This document shows positions 45,028 through 54,445 of a DNA stretch of 64,000 nucleotides, in pieces. Under the pieces are notes generated by a model. The model did no database searches, had not been told where the DNA came from, and saw only the letters and a program-made list of their open reading frames with translations. The stretch spans positions 1 through 64,000 of the forward strand of contig JADKDJ010000013.1 in NCBI GenBank assembly GCA_016718405.1, in the 5' to 3' direction. The DNA is from Candidatus Rhodoferax odensensis. GTDB taxonomy: Bacteria; Pseudomonadota; Gammaproteobacteria; Burkholderiales; Burkholderiaceae_C. The translations under genes were made by a program, and so were the position numbers. The first letter of the stretch is position 1. Every line of letters begins with the position of its first letter.

Positions 45028-45528
45028 ATGAAGAAGCTTGGCGCGCTGATTGTTCTTCTTGTGTTTGCATCCCTGTCATCGGCAGCGCCCGCCGAGGTCG
45101 ATCTTCACGACTACTGGGACCAGCGGTGCAGCTATTGCCATGGGCATTCCAGCGAATTCGCGCGGCGGTTTTTGCGGGTTGACCAGGGTCGCCTGCGCGG
45201 CGTTCATCGTCGTGATGATCTGGATGTCTTCTTGCGCAATCATTACCTGACCGAGGAACTGGTCGCGCCGGTGCGGGGCATGTTGATGGCGCAACTGACG
45301 ACCAAACCGCTGTTCGGCCCGAAGTGTGCCGGTTGCCACGGGACCGCCGCCGCCTTTGCGCGCCAGTCCTTAAGCGTGGTAAACGGGGTTCTGGTCGGCA
45401 AGGCGAGCCGAATCAAGGTTGTTGACTACCTGGCCTCGCACGGCCGACTAGAACCGCATGACGTGCCGATCATGGTCGACACTCTGTTGAGAGTGCGCCA
45501 CGAAGTCTCCGGCCCAATCAATCCGTAA
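45028..45528 (+). CDS. Periplasmic diheme c-type cytochrome
   Basis: A 166-residue protein with a signal peptide (LGALIVLLVFASLSSA) and two CxxCH heme sites, CSYCH at 34-38 and CAGCH at 100-104. No family recognised beyond small multiheme cytochromes. It follows the cytochrome b561 gene by 42 bases and may receive its electrons. The terminal acceptor is unknown. Confidence 0.8.
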   Translation: MKKLGALIVLLVFASLSSAAPAEVDLHDYWDQRCSYCHGHSSEFARRFLRVDQGRLRGVHRRDDLDVFLRNHYLTEELVAPVRGMLMAQLTTKPLFGPKCAGCHGTAAAFARQSLSVVNGVLVGKASRIKVVDYLASHGRLEPHDVPIMVDTLLRVRHEVSGPINP

Positions 45529-45579
45529 CGGTGCGTGGCGTAGTCTTGCGGGGCAATGTCGCGCTGGACCTGCGCCATG

Positions 45580-45606
45580 AAAAACGCGGCCAGAGGGCCG
45601 CGTTTT
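45580..45606. terminator. Bidirectional Rho-independent terminator
   Basis: ACGCGGCC-AGAG-GGCCGCGT is a perfect stem-loop flanked by A-run and T-run, so it can end both the cytochrome c gene and the convergent parvulin gene. Confidence 0.85.
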
Positions 45607-45624
45607 AAAGGGGTCACTTGCGCC

Positions 45625-46410
45625 TTATTCGACCTTGGCCTTGGCACGTAGCTGGTCTTGGTAGACCTTGAGCTTCTGCTGCTGCAGTTGCTGCGCCACT
45701 TGCGGCTTGACGTCCTGTAACTTGGGCAGTTGCGCGTCGCGCAGGTCGTCCAGACGGATGACGTGGTAGCCGAACTCGGTCTTGACCGGCGTGTCGGTCA
45801 TCTTGCCTTTGGTCAGGCCCTTGAGCGCGTCGGCAAATTCCTTGGCGTAGTTGTTCGGGTTGGCCCAATCCAGGTCCCCACCGTTGGCGCCGGAGCCGGG
45901 GTCCTTGGAAGACTTCTTGGCGATGTCTTCGAACTTCTTGCCCTTCTTGATCTGGCCAATGATGGCTTTGGCTTCGTCTTCGGTCTCAACCAGGATGTGG
46001 CGGGCTTTGTATTCCTTGCCGCTGTTGGCCGCTACAAAGCGGTCGTACTCGGCCTGGATGTCGGCATCGGACACCGGGTTCTTCTTCTGGTAATCCATGA
46101 ACAGTTCGCGAATCAGCAAGGTCTGGCGTGCCAGTTCCATCTGGGCCTTGAAGTCCTCAGTGGCTTCCAGGCCAGCTTTCTGCGCTTCTTGCATGAAGAT
46201 CTCGCGGGCGATCACTTCCTTCTTGAGCTCACCCTCCATCTCGGGGGTTACCGGGCGGCCGGACTTGGCCACCTGCTGGCTCAGGGCATCCATACGCGAC
46301 TTGGGAACAGCCTTGCCGTTGACGACGGCGATGTTTTGTGCCAAGGCAGCGGGCGCCAGCGTGCCCAGGAGCGCGGCCACGGCCAGTGCGGACACAAAGT
46401 TTTGCTTCAT
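45625..46410 (-). CDS. Periplasmic parvulin-type peptidyl-prolyl isomerase (SurA/PpiC-like)
   Basis: A 261-residue protein with a Sec signal cleaved after LAQNI. The SurA-like N-terminal helices are followed by a PpiC domain at about residues 128-222 (ARHILVETEDEAKAI, GGDLDWANPNNY, TEFGYHVIRLDD). It would help folding of outer-membrane proteins in the periplasm. It lies downstream of bolA and yciB on the same strand. Confidence 0.92.
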   Translation of the reverse strand: MKQNFVSALAVAALLGTLAPAALAQNIAVVNGKAVPKSRMDALSQQVAKSGRPVTPEMEGELKKEVIAREIFMQEAQKAGLEATEDFKAQMELARQTLLIRELFMDYQKKNPVSDADIQAEYDRFVAANSGKEYKARHILVETEDEAKAIIGQIKKGKKFEDIAKKSSKDPGSGANGGDLDWANPNNYAKEFADALKGLTKGKMTDTPVKTEFGYHVIRLDDLRDAQLPKLQDVKPQVAQQLQQQKLKVYQDQLRAKAKVE

Positions 46411-46508
46411 ACGTTCTTCCTCAGTAAATCCAGATTAATCACGGCCGGTTGCGGCTCAAGGTTGAATCGCAAGCGACCAGGCGCCAGTGTGAAAGGCCGC
46501 CCTTACAT

Positions 46509-46790
46509 TCAGGGCTGGGGCGCCGGTTCGGCTTCAATGGCCAGGGCGTGCAGCCCTGCGTCAACGAAATCTTGCAGCGCATCATACACAAGCCGGTGAC
46601 GCGCCACTCGGGACAGACCGTTAAACACGTTCGAATGGATGCGCACTCGGAAATGCGTTCCAAAGCCGGTGCCATTGGCGCCAGCGTGGCCGTCGTGCTG
46701 GTAGCTCTCGTCGATGACCTCCAGCGAGGTGGGTTGTAGCGTCTGGCGAAGACGTTGCTCCAGGGCTGCGGCGGTGGGTGCGGTGGACAT
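46509..46790 (-). CDS. bolA: BolA-family protein
   Basis: A 93-residue protein with the BolA pattern FRVRIHSNVFNGLSRVARHR followed by a conserved VYDALQDF. ATG 46790 is chosen; the extension to 46892 lies in yciB. BolA proteins bind glutaredoxins and Fe-S clusters. It follows yciB by 22 bases. Confidence 0.88.
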   Translation of the reverse strand: MSTAPTAAALEQRLRQTLQPTSLEVIDESYQHDGHAGANGTGFGTHFRVRIHSNVFNGLSRVARHRLVYDALQDFVDAGLHALAIEAEPAPQP

Positions 46791-46812
46791 GGCTGCTATC
46801 TCGTAAAGGGTT

Positions 46813-47352
46813 TCACTGGCGGGGCTCGTCACCTTTGAGGTGGGGCGCGATGTAGAAGCCCTGGCCCACCAGGAAAGCCAGCGGAAACACATAGCCCCAC
46901 AGCTTGAAGTTGACCCACGCCTCGGTGCTGAAGTTGGCCGCCACGTAGGCGTTGATCAAGGACATGAAGGCGCAGTACGCCACCCAGGTGATGTTGAGTC
47001 TGCGCCAGATGGATTCCGGCAAATCGAGCTGGCTGCCGAGCAGGATCTTCAAGAAATTCTTCTTGAACCCCCAGATGGCAATGGCCAGTCCGATCGCCAT
47101 GGCGGCGTACAGCACCGTGGGCTTCCACTTGATGAAGCGGTCGTCATGCAGGGCCAAAGTGAGGGTTCCAAACGCCATCACCAGCACCAGTGTAGCCTTG
47201 TGCAGCATCTGCAGCCGCTTGTCGATGCTATAGATCAGTGCCATCTGCACGGCAGTGGCCGCCATCAGCACGGTGGTGGCGACGTAGATGTCATAGAGCT
47301 TGTAGGCCGCAAAGAACAGCAGGATGGGGAAAAAATCGATCAGTATCTTCAT
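46813..47352 (-). CDS. yciB: YciB/IspZ-type inner-membrane septation protein
   Basis: A 179-residue protein with five or six membrane helices; MKILIDFFPILLFFAAYKLY is the family start and fixes ATG 47352 (a frame to 47412 adds 20 polar residues). WVNFKLWGYVFPLAFLVGQG is also conserved. It has been linked to cell-envelope synthesis and septation. Confidence 0.9.
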   Translation of the reverse strand: MKILIDFFPILLFFAAYKLYDIYVATTVLMAATAVQMALIYSIDKRLQMLHKATLVLVMAFGTLTLALHDDRFIKWKPTVLYAAMAIGLAIAIWGFKKNFLKILLGSQLDLPESIWRRLNITWVAYCAFMSLINAYVAANFSTEAWVNFKLWGYVFPLAFLVGQGFYIAPHLKGDEPRQ

Positions 47353-47408
47353 CGGGTTGGGGACAGAGCTTGTCCACTTCATGCAACTGCGGTCGGTCCC
47401 GCAAAGTT

Positions 47409-47819
47409 TCAAGTTGGGTTGAAGTGTAACGAAGCCGAGTTGGCACAGTAGCGCAAGCCGGTCGGCGCCGGGCCGTCCTCAAAAACGTGGCCGACGTGCG
47501 CCCCGCAGTCCGGGCAATGAACCTCGGTGCGCTGCATCCAATGGCTGGTGTCAACCTGGCTGGCCAGGGCCTGCTCGTCCAGCGGCGCAAAAAAGCTGGG
47601 CCAGCCGCAGCCGGAATCAAACTTGGCCGTGGCATCAAACAGCGGCTTGCCGCAGCAAATGCACTGATACACACCGGGTGCGTGGTTGCTTGCGTACCGC
47701 CCGGTGAAGGCGCGCTCAGTGGCGGCGTGGCGGGTCACTTCGAAGGCCAGCGGTTCGGCGCCCTTTCGCAACAGGTCTGCTTTCCACTGGGCGTCGGTCT
47801 TTTCGATGAGGTAGGTCAT
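47409..47819 (-). CDS. msrB: Peptide-methionine (R)-S-oxide reductase
   Basis: A 136-residue enzyme. Two zinc CxxC pairs (CICC and CPDC), and the catalytic Cys in RYCANSASLHFN. ATG 47819 (MTYLIEKTDAQWKADL) is preferred over 47867. It reduces Met-R-sulfoxide with thioredoxin as donor. Confidence 0.95.
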   Translation of the reverse strand: MTYLIEKTDAQWKADLLRKGAEPLAFEVTRHAATERAFTGRYASNHAPGVYQCICCGKPLFDATAKFDSGCGWPSFFAPLDEQALASQVDTSHWMQRTEVHCPDCGAHVGHVFEDGPAPTGLRYCANSASLHFNPT

Positions 47820-47896
47820 GAACTTAGCGTGCGGTTTGGTGGCGGGAGAGACGTCGACAGGGTTCAACGCTGATCATCGACGGCCGGGAGTTCGCC

Positions 47897-49402
47897 TCAC
47901 GATGAGCAACTGATGGCGATGCCGGCTGCCCATGCTGGCGCAAAGTCGGCGTAGGCGTCCATGCCGGGGTGCTCGTCGAAAGGCGACTCCAGCAGCGTCA
48001 ACAGTGTCTGCACCAGGCTGTAATCCTTCTGTTTGGCGGCGGCAATGGCTTCTTCGGCCAAGTGGTTGCGCAGCACGAACTTGGGGTTGGATTTGAGCAT
48101 CAAATCGGCCGCCTTACCTTGTGGAATAAGCCTGAGTAGCTCTGAATAACGTAGCAACCAAGCGTCGAAGGCAGGGCGATCCCCAAACAGTTCGCGCAGC
48201 GTTGTCGGGTCGGTGCCGCCTGCCATGTGGCTCAGGCGCCGCCAGAAGATGGTGTAGTCCACCCGGTTGCGGGCCAGCAGTTGCAGCAGATCCTCGATCA
48301 GGCTTGGGTCGGACTCCAGCGTCAGGTCCGCCAGTCCGAGTTTGGCCCGCATGTGCCGAGCAAAGGCGTCGGCATAGCTTGATTTGTAGGGCTCCAGCGC
48401 CGCTATGGCCAGGTCCTGGTCTTCGATCAGCGGCAGCAGGGCCTGACCCAGACAGAACAGGTTCCAGTAGGCGACCTGGGGCTGGCGGTTGAAGGCGTAA
48501 CGACCCGAGTGGTCGCTGTGGTTGCAGATGTGGCCGGGATCGAATGTGTCCAGAAACTGGAACGGACCGTAGTCGATGGTCAGGCCCAGGATGCTCATGT
48601 TGTCGGTGTTCATGACGCCGTGGCAAAAACCCACCGCCTGCCACTGCGCCACCATCTGCGCCGTGCGCAAGGCCACGGCGTGCAGCAGCGCGGCATAAGA
48701 GTTTCCGCCGAATGCGCTGGTGCTGCGGCACGCGGGATAGTGTTGGTCGATCACGTGGTCGGCCAGTTGGCGCAAGAGGTCGTGTTGGTTGCCAAACGAG
48801 AAATGCTCGAAGTGCCCAAAGCGGATGAAGCTGGGCGCCACGCGTGCCACCACCGCCGCGGTTTCGGGCTCCTCACGGTACACGGGCAAGTCCGAACCGA
48901 TGACGCTCAAGGCACGCGTGGTCGGCACGCCCAGCGCGTGCATGGCCTCGCTGCACAGAAACTCGCGAATGCTGGAGCGCAGCACGGCGCGGCCATCGCC
49001 CATGCGGGAGTAGGGCGTCAGGCCGGAGCCCTTGAGCTGCAGCTCCAGACTGCCCGCGCCGTGACCCGGCGGCGGCGCCAGTTCACCCAGCAGCAGGGCA
49101 CGCCCATCGCCCAATTGCCCGGCCCAGACGCCAAATTGGTGGCCGCTGTAGACGCTGGCCAAGGGGCGGGCGCCTTCCAGATGGCCGTGGCCGGCGAGTG
49201 CCTGCAACCAGGCACTGGACGCCAGGGCATCTTCACCCAGGCCGAGCAGGCTGGCGGTGGCGCGGCTGGCAGCCACCCAATAGGGTTCCGGCACGCCTTG
49301 GGGTGCCAGTTCGGTGTAGAAGTCCGGGCCCAGCGCGGCAAAGCGGTTGGCCCAGCGCCAGCCGGCGTCAAGCTGGGCGCGTTCGGTCAAGGTGGGCAGC
49401 AT
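47897..49402 (-). CDS. selO: SelO/YdiU-type protein adenylyltransferase
   Basis: A 501-residue pseudokinase-fold enzyme starting at ATG 49402 (MLPTLTERAQLD). Conserved blocks: ASVYSGHQFGVWAGQLGDGR, ELQLKGSGLTPYSRMGDGRA, GVMNTDNMSILGLTIDYGP. SelO transfers AMP to proteins and guards against oxidative stress. The C-terminus ends ISCSS, with Cys where eukaryotic SelO has selenocysteine. It may form a redox-stress pair with msrB, 77 bases downstream. Confidence 0.93.
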   Translation of the reverse strand: MLPTLTERAQLDAGWRWANRFAALGPDFYTELAPQGVPEPYWVAASRATASLLGLGEDALASSAWLQALAGHGHLEGARPLASVYSGHQFGVWAGQLGDGRALLLGELAPPPGHGAGSLELQLKGSGLTPYSRMGDGRAVLRSSIREFLCSEAMHALGVPTTRALSVIGSDLPVYREEPETAAVVARVAPSFIRFGHFEHFSFGNQHDLLRQLADHVIDQHYPACRSTSAFGGNSYAALLHAVALRTAQMVAQWQAVGFCHGVMNTDNMSILGLTIDYGPFQFLDTFDPGHICNHSDHSGRYAFNRQPQVAYWNLFCLGQALLPLIEDQDLAIAALEPYKSSYADAFARHMRAKLGLADLTLESDPSLIEDLLQLLARNRVDYTIFWRRLSHMAGGTDPTTLRELFGDRPAFDAWLLRYSELLRLIPQGKAADLMLKSNPKFVLRNHLAEEAIAAAKQKDYSLVQTLLTLLESPFDEHPGMDAYADFAPAWAAGIAISCSS

Positions 49403-49446
49403 GCACCGATTGTCTGGCAGGCCCGGCAAGCCAGTCGGCTATGGGG

Positions 49447-50142
49447 TTATGCCTCGTCGGGGCTTGCGGGAAGCATGACACGGGTCAAGGCTGCGTCGTC
49501 GAGCACCGTGATGCGGTTCATGGACAGGCTGATGACGCCGAGTTGCTGCAGGTTGTTCAGGGCACGGTTGGCGGTTTGCCGGGACATGCCGGCCAGACTG
49601 GCGAGCTCGTCCTGCGTCAGATCGAGTTGGCGCGTGCGGCTCCAGAACAGGCGGCTCAGCGACAGCGCGACGCGCTGCTCGGGGGTGCGCGTGCGCCCGG
49701 CCTTGATGATGGCCATCGCCTGGCCCAGCTTGTGGTTGAGCCGCTCGACCAGGAACTGGTTGAAGGCGATGCTGCCTGCAGACAGGGAGCGAAACAGCTC
49801 GTTTGGCAGGCACAACAGTTCGGTGTCGCGCAGCGCAATCACGTTGTAGCGGCGCGGCTCGTTCTTCAGCACCGAGCCTTCGCCGAACCATTCGCCAGCG
49901 GCCAGGCCCAAAAAGGTCGAACAGCGGCCCGCGCCGACTTCGCTCTCGATCTTCACCAAGCCGCTCAACACCGCATACCAGCCCTGCGCCGGCTCGTTGG
50001 CGGGCAATACCGTGGCGCCTTTGCGCGCGCGCAAGGTGAAGACCGCCGCCTCCAGGGTCTGTTGTTGCCGGACGGGCAAGCCGCTGACCCACGGCTGCGC
50101 CGCGAGGAAGCGAGTGACCGGATTGGTGGAAGCGGAAAACAT
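49447..50142 (-). CDS. Crp/Fnr-family regulator
   Basis: A 231-residue regulator with an N-terminal cyclic-nucleotide-like beta-roll (LVKIESEV, GEWFGEGSVL) and a C-terminal Crp helix-turn-helix (DELASLAGMSRQTANRAL). It has none of the Fnr cysteine cluster. Start at ATG 50142; the frame upstream to 50241 is less likely. It is divergent from the acyl-CoA synthetase and may control that cluster. Confidence 0.8.
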   Translation of the reverse strand: MFSASTNPVTRFLAAQPWVSGLPVRQQQTLEAAVFTLRARKGATVLPANEPAQGWYAVLSGLVKIESEVGAGRCSTFLGLAAGEWFGEGSVLKNEPRRYNVIALRDTELLCLPNELFRSLSAGSIAFNQFLVERLNHKLGQAMAIIKAGRTRTPEQRVALSLSRLFWSRTRQLDLTQDELASLAGMSRQTANRALNNLQQLGVISLSMNRITVLDDAALTRVMLPASPDEA

Positions 50143-50319
50143 CAACGACGACTTGATTGGTTCCCCGTATCTTATTAGGGAAAACGCGCGGTCGATGTCA
50201 TCGCGATGACAGGGTTTGCCATGCCCGCGCAAATGCCGCAAACTGCGTCGCAGCGGGATCTGCCAGCGCGCAGTACCATGCCATTCCGATCGACTACTTC
50301 CTATTGATTGAGGCCAACC

Positions 50320-51948
50320 ATGCTCGGGTTAATGCAAAGCCAGCAACTGCTGATTTCTTCTCTGATTGAATTTGCCGAGCGCCATCACGGCGAGGGCGAG
50401 GTGGTGTCACGCCGGGTTGAAGGCGACCTGCATCGCTATACCTACAAGGAGGTCGGCGCACGCTCGCGCCAGGTTGCCAACGCGCTCGATGCCATGAAGC
50501 TCGGATTCAGCGACCGGGTGGCCACGCTGGCCTGGAATGGCTATCGCCATCTGGAACTGTACTTCGGCGTGAGTGGCTCCGGCCGCGTGCTGCACACGCT
50601 CAATCCACGCCTGCATCCGGACCAGATCAGCTGGATCGCCAACCACGCCGAGGATTCGGTGCTGTGTTTCGACATGACGTTCCTGCCCATCATCAAGGCC
50701 ATTCACGGTCGCTGCCCGACCATCAAACACTATGTGGCGCTGTGCGATGCGGACAAGCTGCCCGCCGACAGCGGCATTCCGGGCTTGTTGAGCTACGAGG
50801 CCTGGATCGGTGCGCAGTCGTCCAACTACCAGTGGCCCAGTTTCGACGAGAACTCGGCCTCCAGCATGTGCTACACCAGCGGCACCACGGGTAACCCCAA
50901 GGCGGCCCTGTATAGCCATCGCTCGACCATGCTGCATGCGTTGGCGGGCGCCTTGCCCGATGCCCTGAGCATGAGCGCGCGCGATTGCGTGCTGCCGGTG
51001 GTGCCGATGTTTCATGTCAACGCCTGGGGTTTGCCTTACTCCGCCGCCATGACCGGCGCAAAGCTGGTGTTTCCGGGACCGGGCATGGACGGCAAATCGA
51101 TTTACGAACTGATTGAGGGCGAGAGAGTCAGCTTCGCCGCCGGCGTGCCCACGGTGTGGCAGATGATGCTGGGCCACATGTCGGCAGGCAAGCTGCGTTT
51201 CTCCACGCTCAAGCGCACGGTGATTGGCGGCTCGGCCTGCCCGCCGGCGATGATCACCGCCTTCAACGACGAGTACGGTGTCGAGGTGCTGCATGCCTGG
51301 GGCATGACCGAGATGTCACCGCTGGGCACGGTTTGCACCCTCAAGAACAAGCACTTGGAGCTGGATTCGTCCGACAAGATGAAAGTGCGCCTCAAGCAAG
51401 GTCGCGGCATCTTTGGCGTCGACATGAAGATCGTCGACGACCAGGGCAGGGAACTGCCGTGGGATGGCAAGGCTTATGGCGACCTGTTGGTCAGGGGCCC
51501 GTGGATCATCAGCGATTACTACAAGGGCGAGGGCGGCAGCCCGCTGGTCGATGGCTGGTTCCCGACCGGCGACGTGGCCACCATCGATGCCGATGGCTAC
51601 ATGCAGATCACCGACCGCAGCAAGGACGTGATCAAGTCGGGCGGCGAGTGGATCAGTTCCATCGATGTCGAGAACATCGCCATGGCACACCCGGCAGTCG
51701 CCATGGCGGCCTGCATTGGCATGAAGCATCCCAAGTGGGACGAACGCCCGATCATCGCCGTCGTCAAGAAGCCCGGCGCCGAAGTGTCGCGCGAGCAACT
51801 GATTGCCTTCTATGAGGGCAAGACCGCCAAGTGGCAAATCCCCGATGACGTGGTGTTTGTCGAGGCCATCCCCTTGGGCGGCACCGGCAAGATGCAGAAG
51901 ACCAAGCTGCGCGAGCTGCTCAAGGACTATCAACTGCCCGGCACCTGA
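50320..51948 (+). CDS. Long-chain-type acyl-CoA synthetase (AMP-forming)
   Basis: A 542-residue ANL-family ligase starting at ATG 50320. ATP motif MCYTSGTTGNPKAALYSH, later GMTEMSPLGT, TGDVATIDADGYMQITDR and the C-terminal lysine in GGTGKMQKTKLRE. It would activate a fatty or aromatic carboxylic acid as an acyl-CoA. It starts 177 bases from the divergent Crp/Fnr gene and precedes a Liv-type importer. Confidence 0.92.
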   Translation: MLGLMQSQQLLISSLIEFAERHHGEGEVVSRRVEGDLHRYTYKEVGARSRQVANALDAMKLGFSDRVATLAWNGYRHLELYFGVSGSGRVLHTLNPRLHPDQISWIANHAEDSVLCFDMTFLPIIKAIHGRCPTIKHYVALCDADKLPADSGIPGLLSYEAWIGAQSSNYQWPSFDENSASSMCYTSGTTGNPKAALYSHRSTMLHALAGALPDALSMSARDCVLPVVPMFHVNAWGLPYSAAMTGAKLVFPGPGMDGKSIYELIEGERVSFAAGVPTVWQMMLGHMSAGKLRFSTLKRTVIGGSACPPAMITAFNDEYGVEVLHAWGMTEMSPLGTVCTLKNKHLELDSSDKMKVRLKQGRGIFGVDMKIVDDQGRELPWDGKAYGDLLVRGPWIISDYYKGEGGSPLVDGWFPTGDVATIDADGYMQITDRSKDVIKSGGEWISSIDVENIAMAHPAVAMAACIGMKHPKWDERPIIAVVKKPGAEVSREQLIAFYEGKTAKWQIPDDVVFVEAIPLGGTGKMQKTKLRELLKDYQLPGT

Positions 51949-52086
51949 CCAGATGGTCAAACGCCCAACGCGTCGACGCAGTCGCCTGCGCGATAGCTGC
52001 TGCGGGAAAACCCCTTGCGCCGCGAAACACAAAAGCTTGTAATCTGACCCCGTGATGCCCCTGTTATGACTTACTTGGAGACATGA

Positions 52087-53322
52087 ATGAAAACCAGCCT
52101 GAAGATAATTGCCGCCGCATCCTTGATCGCTTGCACCACCGGCGCCTTCGCCCAGAAAGGTGAAGTCGTCAAGATGGTTCGGATCGACGCCCAGACCGGT
52201 CTGCTCGGACCCGTGGGCGTGAGCCAACTCAAGGGCTACCAGTTCTTTGCCGAGAAGTTCAGCGGCGCGGGCAACCCCGCCGGTGTGAAGTTTGAAGTCA
52301 CCGGCATCGACAACAAGCTCAGCCCGACAGAAAGCCTGAACGCCCTGAAGGCGGCCATTGACCAGGGCGCGCGCTACATCGTTCAGGGCAACGGCTCTTC
52401 GGTGGCACTCGCACTGACCGACGCGGTCACCAAGCACAACGAGCGCAACCCCGGCAAGGAAGTGATCTACCTCAACGACTCGGCGGTGGACCCCGACCTG
52501 ACCAACAGCAAGTGCAGCTACTGGCACTTCCGCTTTGACGCCGACACCTCGATGAAGATGGAAGCCATGTCGAGCTTTATGGTTGACCAGAAGGACATCA
52601 AGAAGGTGTACCTGCTGAACCAGAATTACTCGCATGGCCACCAGGTGGCCAAGTACGCCAAGGAAACGCTGGCGCGCAAGCGCCCGGACATCCAGATCGT
52701 TGGCGAGGATCTGCATCCGCTGGCGCAGACCCGTGACTTCGCACCCTATATCGCCAAGATCAAGGCCTCGGGCGCCGACACCGTGATCACCGGCAATTGG
52801 GGGTCCGACCTGTCGCTGCTGATCAAGGCAGCCAATGAGAACGGCTACACCGGCAAGTTCTTCACCTACTACGCCGGCGTTACCGGCACGCCCACGGCCC
52901 TGGGCACCAATGGTGCCGGCCGGGTCTACCAGATTGCCTACAACCACTACAACATGGGTGGGCAGATGGACAAGTGGATGAAGGAGTTCAAGGCCAAGTA
53001 CAACGACGACTTCTACACCGGCTCCACCATCCGCATCTTTGAAACCCTGGGCGCGGCGATGGCCAAGGCCAAGTCGACCGATCCGGTCAAGGTTGCGGCG
53101 GCGCTGGAAGGCATCAAGGTCAAGAGCTTCAACGGTGAAGTCGAGATCCGCAAGGCCGATCACCAGCTGCAGCAGCCGCTGTACATGACGGTGTGGGAGA
53201 AGGCCAGCGCCAAGTACCCGTACAGCCCGGAGAACACGGGCATGACGCTGGTGCCGCTCAAGGAGTATCCGAACTACGTCTCCAGCACCCCCACCAGCTG
53301 CCAGATGAAACGCCCGTCCTGA
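52087..53322 (+). CDS. livJ: ABC importer periplasmic binding protein, LivJ-like
   Basis: A 411-residue protein with a Sec signal ending in GAFAQ and the two-lobed Peripla_BP fold (ARYIVQGNGSSVALALTDA, KASGADTVITGNWGSD). The family transports branched-chain amino acids, but many members carry aromatic or aliphatic acids. Neighbours point to the latter. A terminator hairpin follows, so it is likely made in larger amounts than the permeases. Confidence 0.88.
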   Translation: MKTSLKIIAAASLIACTTGAFAQKGEVVKMVRIDAQTGLLGPVGVSQLKGYQFFAEKFSGAGNPAGVKFEVTGIDNKLSPTESLNALKAAIDQGARYIVQGNGSSVALALTDAVTKHNERNPGKEVIYLNDSAVDPDLTNSKCSYWHFRFDADTSMKMEAMSSFMVDQKDIKKVYLLNQNYSHGHQVAKYAKETLARKRPDIQIVGEDLHPLAQTRDFAPYIAKIKASGADTVITGNWGSDLSLLIKAANENGYTGKFFTYYAGVTGTPTALGTNGAGRVYQIAYNHYNMGGQMDKWMKEFKAKYNDDFYTGSTIRIFETLGAAMAKAKSTDPVKVAAALEGIKVKSFNGEVEIRKADHQLQQPLYMTVWEKASAKYPYSPENTGMTLVPLKEYPNYVSSTPTSCQMKRPS

Positions 53323-53343
53323 TCCCAGACGGGGTCTCCGCAG

Positions 53344-53378
53344 CAGCCCGAACGGGTGTACCGTCTCGGGCTGTTTTT
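53344..53378 (+). terminator. Terminator/attenuator between livJ and livH
   Basis: CAGCCCGA...TCGGGCTG with an inner ACGG/CCGT stem, followed by TTTTT. It is 22 bases after the livJ stop. Confidence 0.8.
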
Positions 53379-53407
53379 CTTCGTGCCGGCCAGTAAGGAT
53401 TGATTGA

Positions 53408-54442
53408 ATGGAGTTCTTCTTTATCTCGACACTCAATGGGCTGAGCTACGGCTTGCTGTTGTTCATGCTGAGTTCGGGGCTGACGCTGATCTTCAGCATG
53501 ATGGGTGTGCTCAATTTCGCACACGCCAGCTTCTACATGCTGGGAGCGTACGTGGGCTACACGGTGTCGCAGCTGGTCGGGTTCTGGCCGGCGCTGGTGA
53601 TCGCGCCGGTGGTGGTGGGGGCCATGGGTTCGTTGTTCGAGCGCCATTTCCTGCGCAAGGTGCACAAGTTCGGGCATGTGCCGGAGCTGTTGATCACCTT
53701 TGGTCTTTCCTACGTGATTCTTGAGCTGGTTCAGCTGATCTGGGGCCGCATTGCCATCGAGTTCCGGCCACCGGACACCCTGCAGGGTCCGGCCTTCACA
53801 CTGATCAACCATTCTGTGAATGGCTTGAGCCTGCTGTGGGGCGCCGCGCCGGCCGAGCTGTGCAGTTCCGCCGACGCCGCGGTGCGGGTGGTGTGCTCGC
53901 CGTTTCCGGCCACGCGCGCCTTCATGATGCTGGTGGCGCTGGTGATGCTGGCCTCGGTCTGGTTGCTGCTGACGCGCACCCGCATCGGGCTGGTCATTCA
54001 GGCAGCCCTGACGCACCCCGAGGCCGTCGAATCACTGGGCCACAACGTGCCGGCCGTGTTCATGCTGGTGTTTGGCGCCGGCGCCGGACTGGCCGGGCTG
54101 GCCGGCGTGATCGGAGGCAGCACCTTCCTGACGGAGCCCTCGATGGCCGCCACCGTCGGCTCGGTGATCTTCGTGGTGGTGGTGGTCGGTGGCATGGGCT
54201 CGCTGCCTGGCGCTTTTCTGGCATCGGTGCTGATCGGTCTGATCCAGACCTTTGCCGTGGCGTTCGACTACTCGCTGGGCACGCTGGCATCCCAGATGGG
54301 CATGCACTTGGGCGCTGCGGCGCGCCAGAACTCGCTGGTCAACCTGACGCTGTCGCAGGTGGCGCCGATCTTGCCGTACCTGTTTCTGGTATTGATCCTG
54401 ATCTTCCGGCCCAAGGGCTTGTTGGGCACCCGGGAGGGCTGA
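53408..54442 (+). CDS. livH: ABC importer permease, LivH-like
   Basis: A 344-residue permease with about eight membrane helices. SGLTLIFSMMGVLNFAHASF is the LivH start motif and VVGGMGSLPGAFLASVLIGL is conserved. A loop at residues about 118-175 (SADAAVRVVCSPFPA) with two cysteines is longer than usual. The next gene starts after two bases. Confidence 0.9.
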   Translation: MEFFFISTLNGLSYGLLLFMLSSGLTLIFSMMGVLNFAHASFYMLGAYVGYTVSQLVGFWPALVIAPVVVGAMGSLFERHFLRKVHKFGHVPELLITFGLSYVILELVQLIWGRIAIEFRPPDTLQGPAFTLINHSVNGLSLLWGAAPAELCSSADAAVRVVCSPFPATRAFMMLVALVMLASVWLLLTRTRIGLVIQAALTHPEAVESLGHNVPAVFMLVFGAGAGLAGLAGVIGGSTFLTEPSMAATVGSVIFVVVVVGGMGSLPGAFLASVLIGLIQTFAVAFDYSLGTLASQMGMHLGAAARQNSLVNLTLSQVAPILPYLFLVLILIFRPKGLLGTREG

Positions 54443-54445
54443 GTG

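Noticed and set aside
51316..53436. A 706-codon open frame on the minus strand across the ligase and livJ genes
   Set aside because: It spans two well-supported genes and the gap between them and has no recognisable motif.
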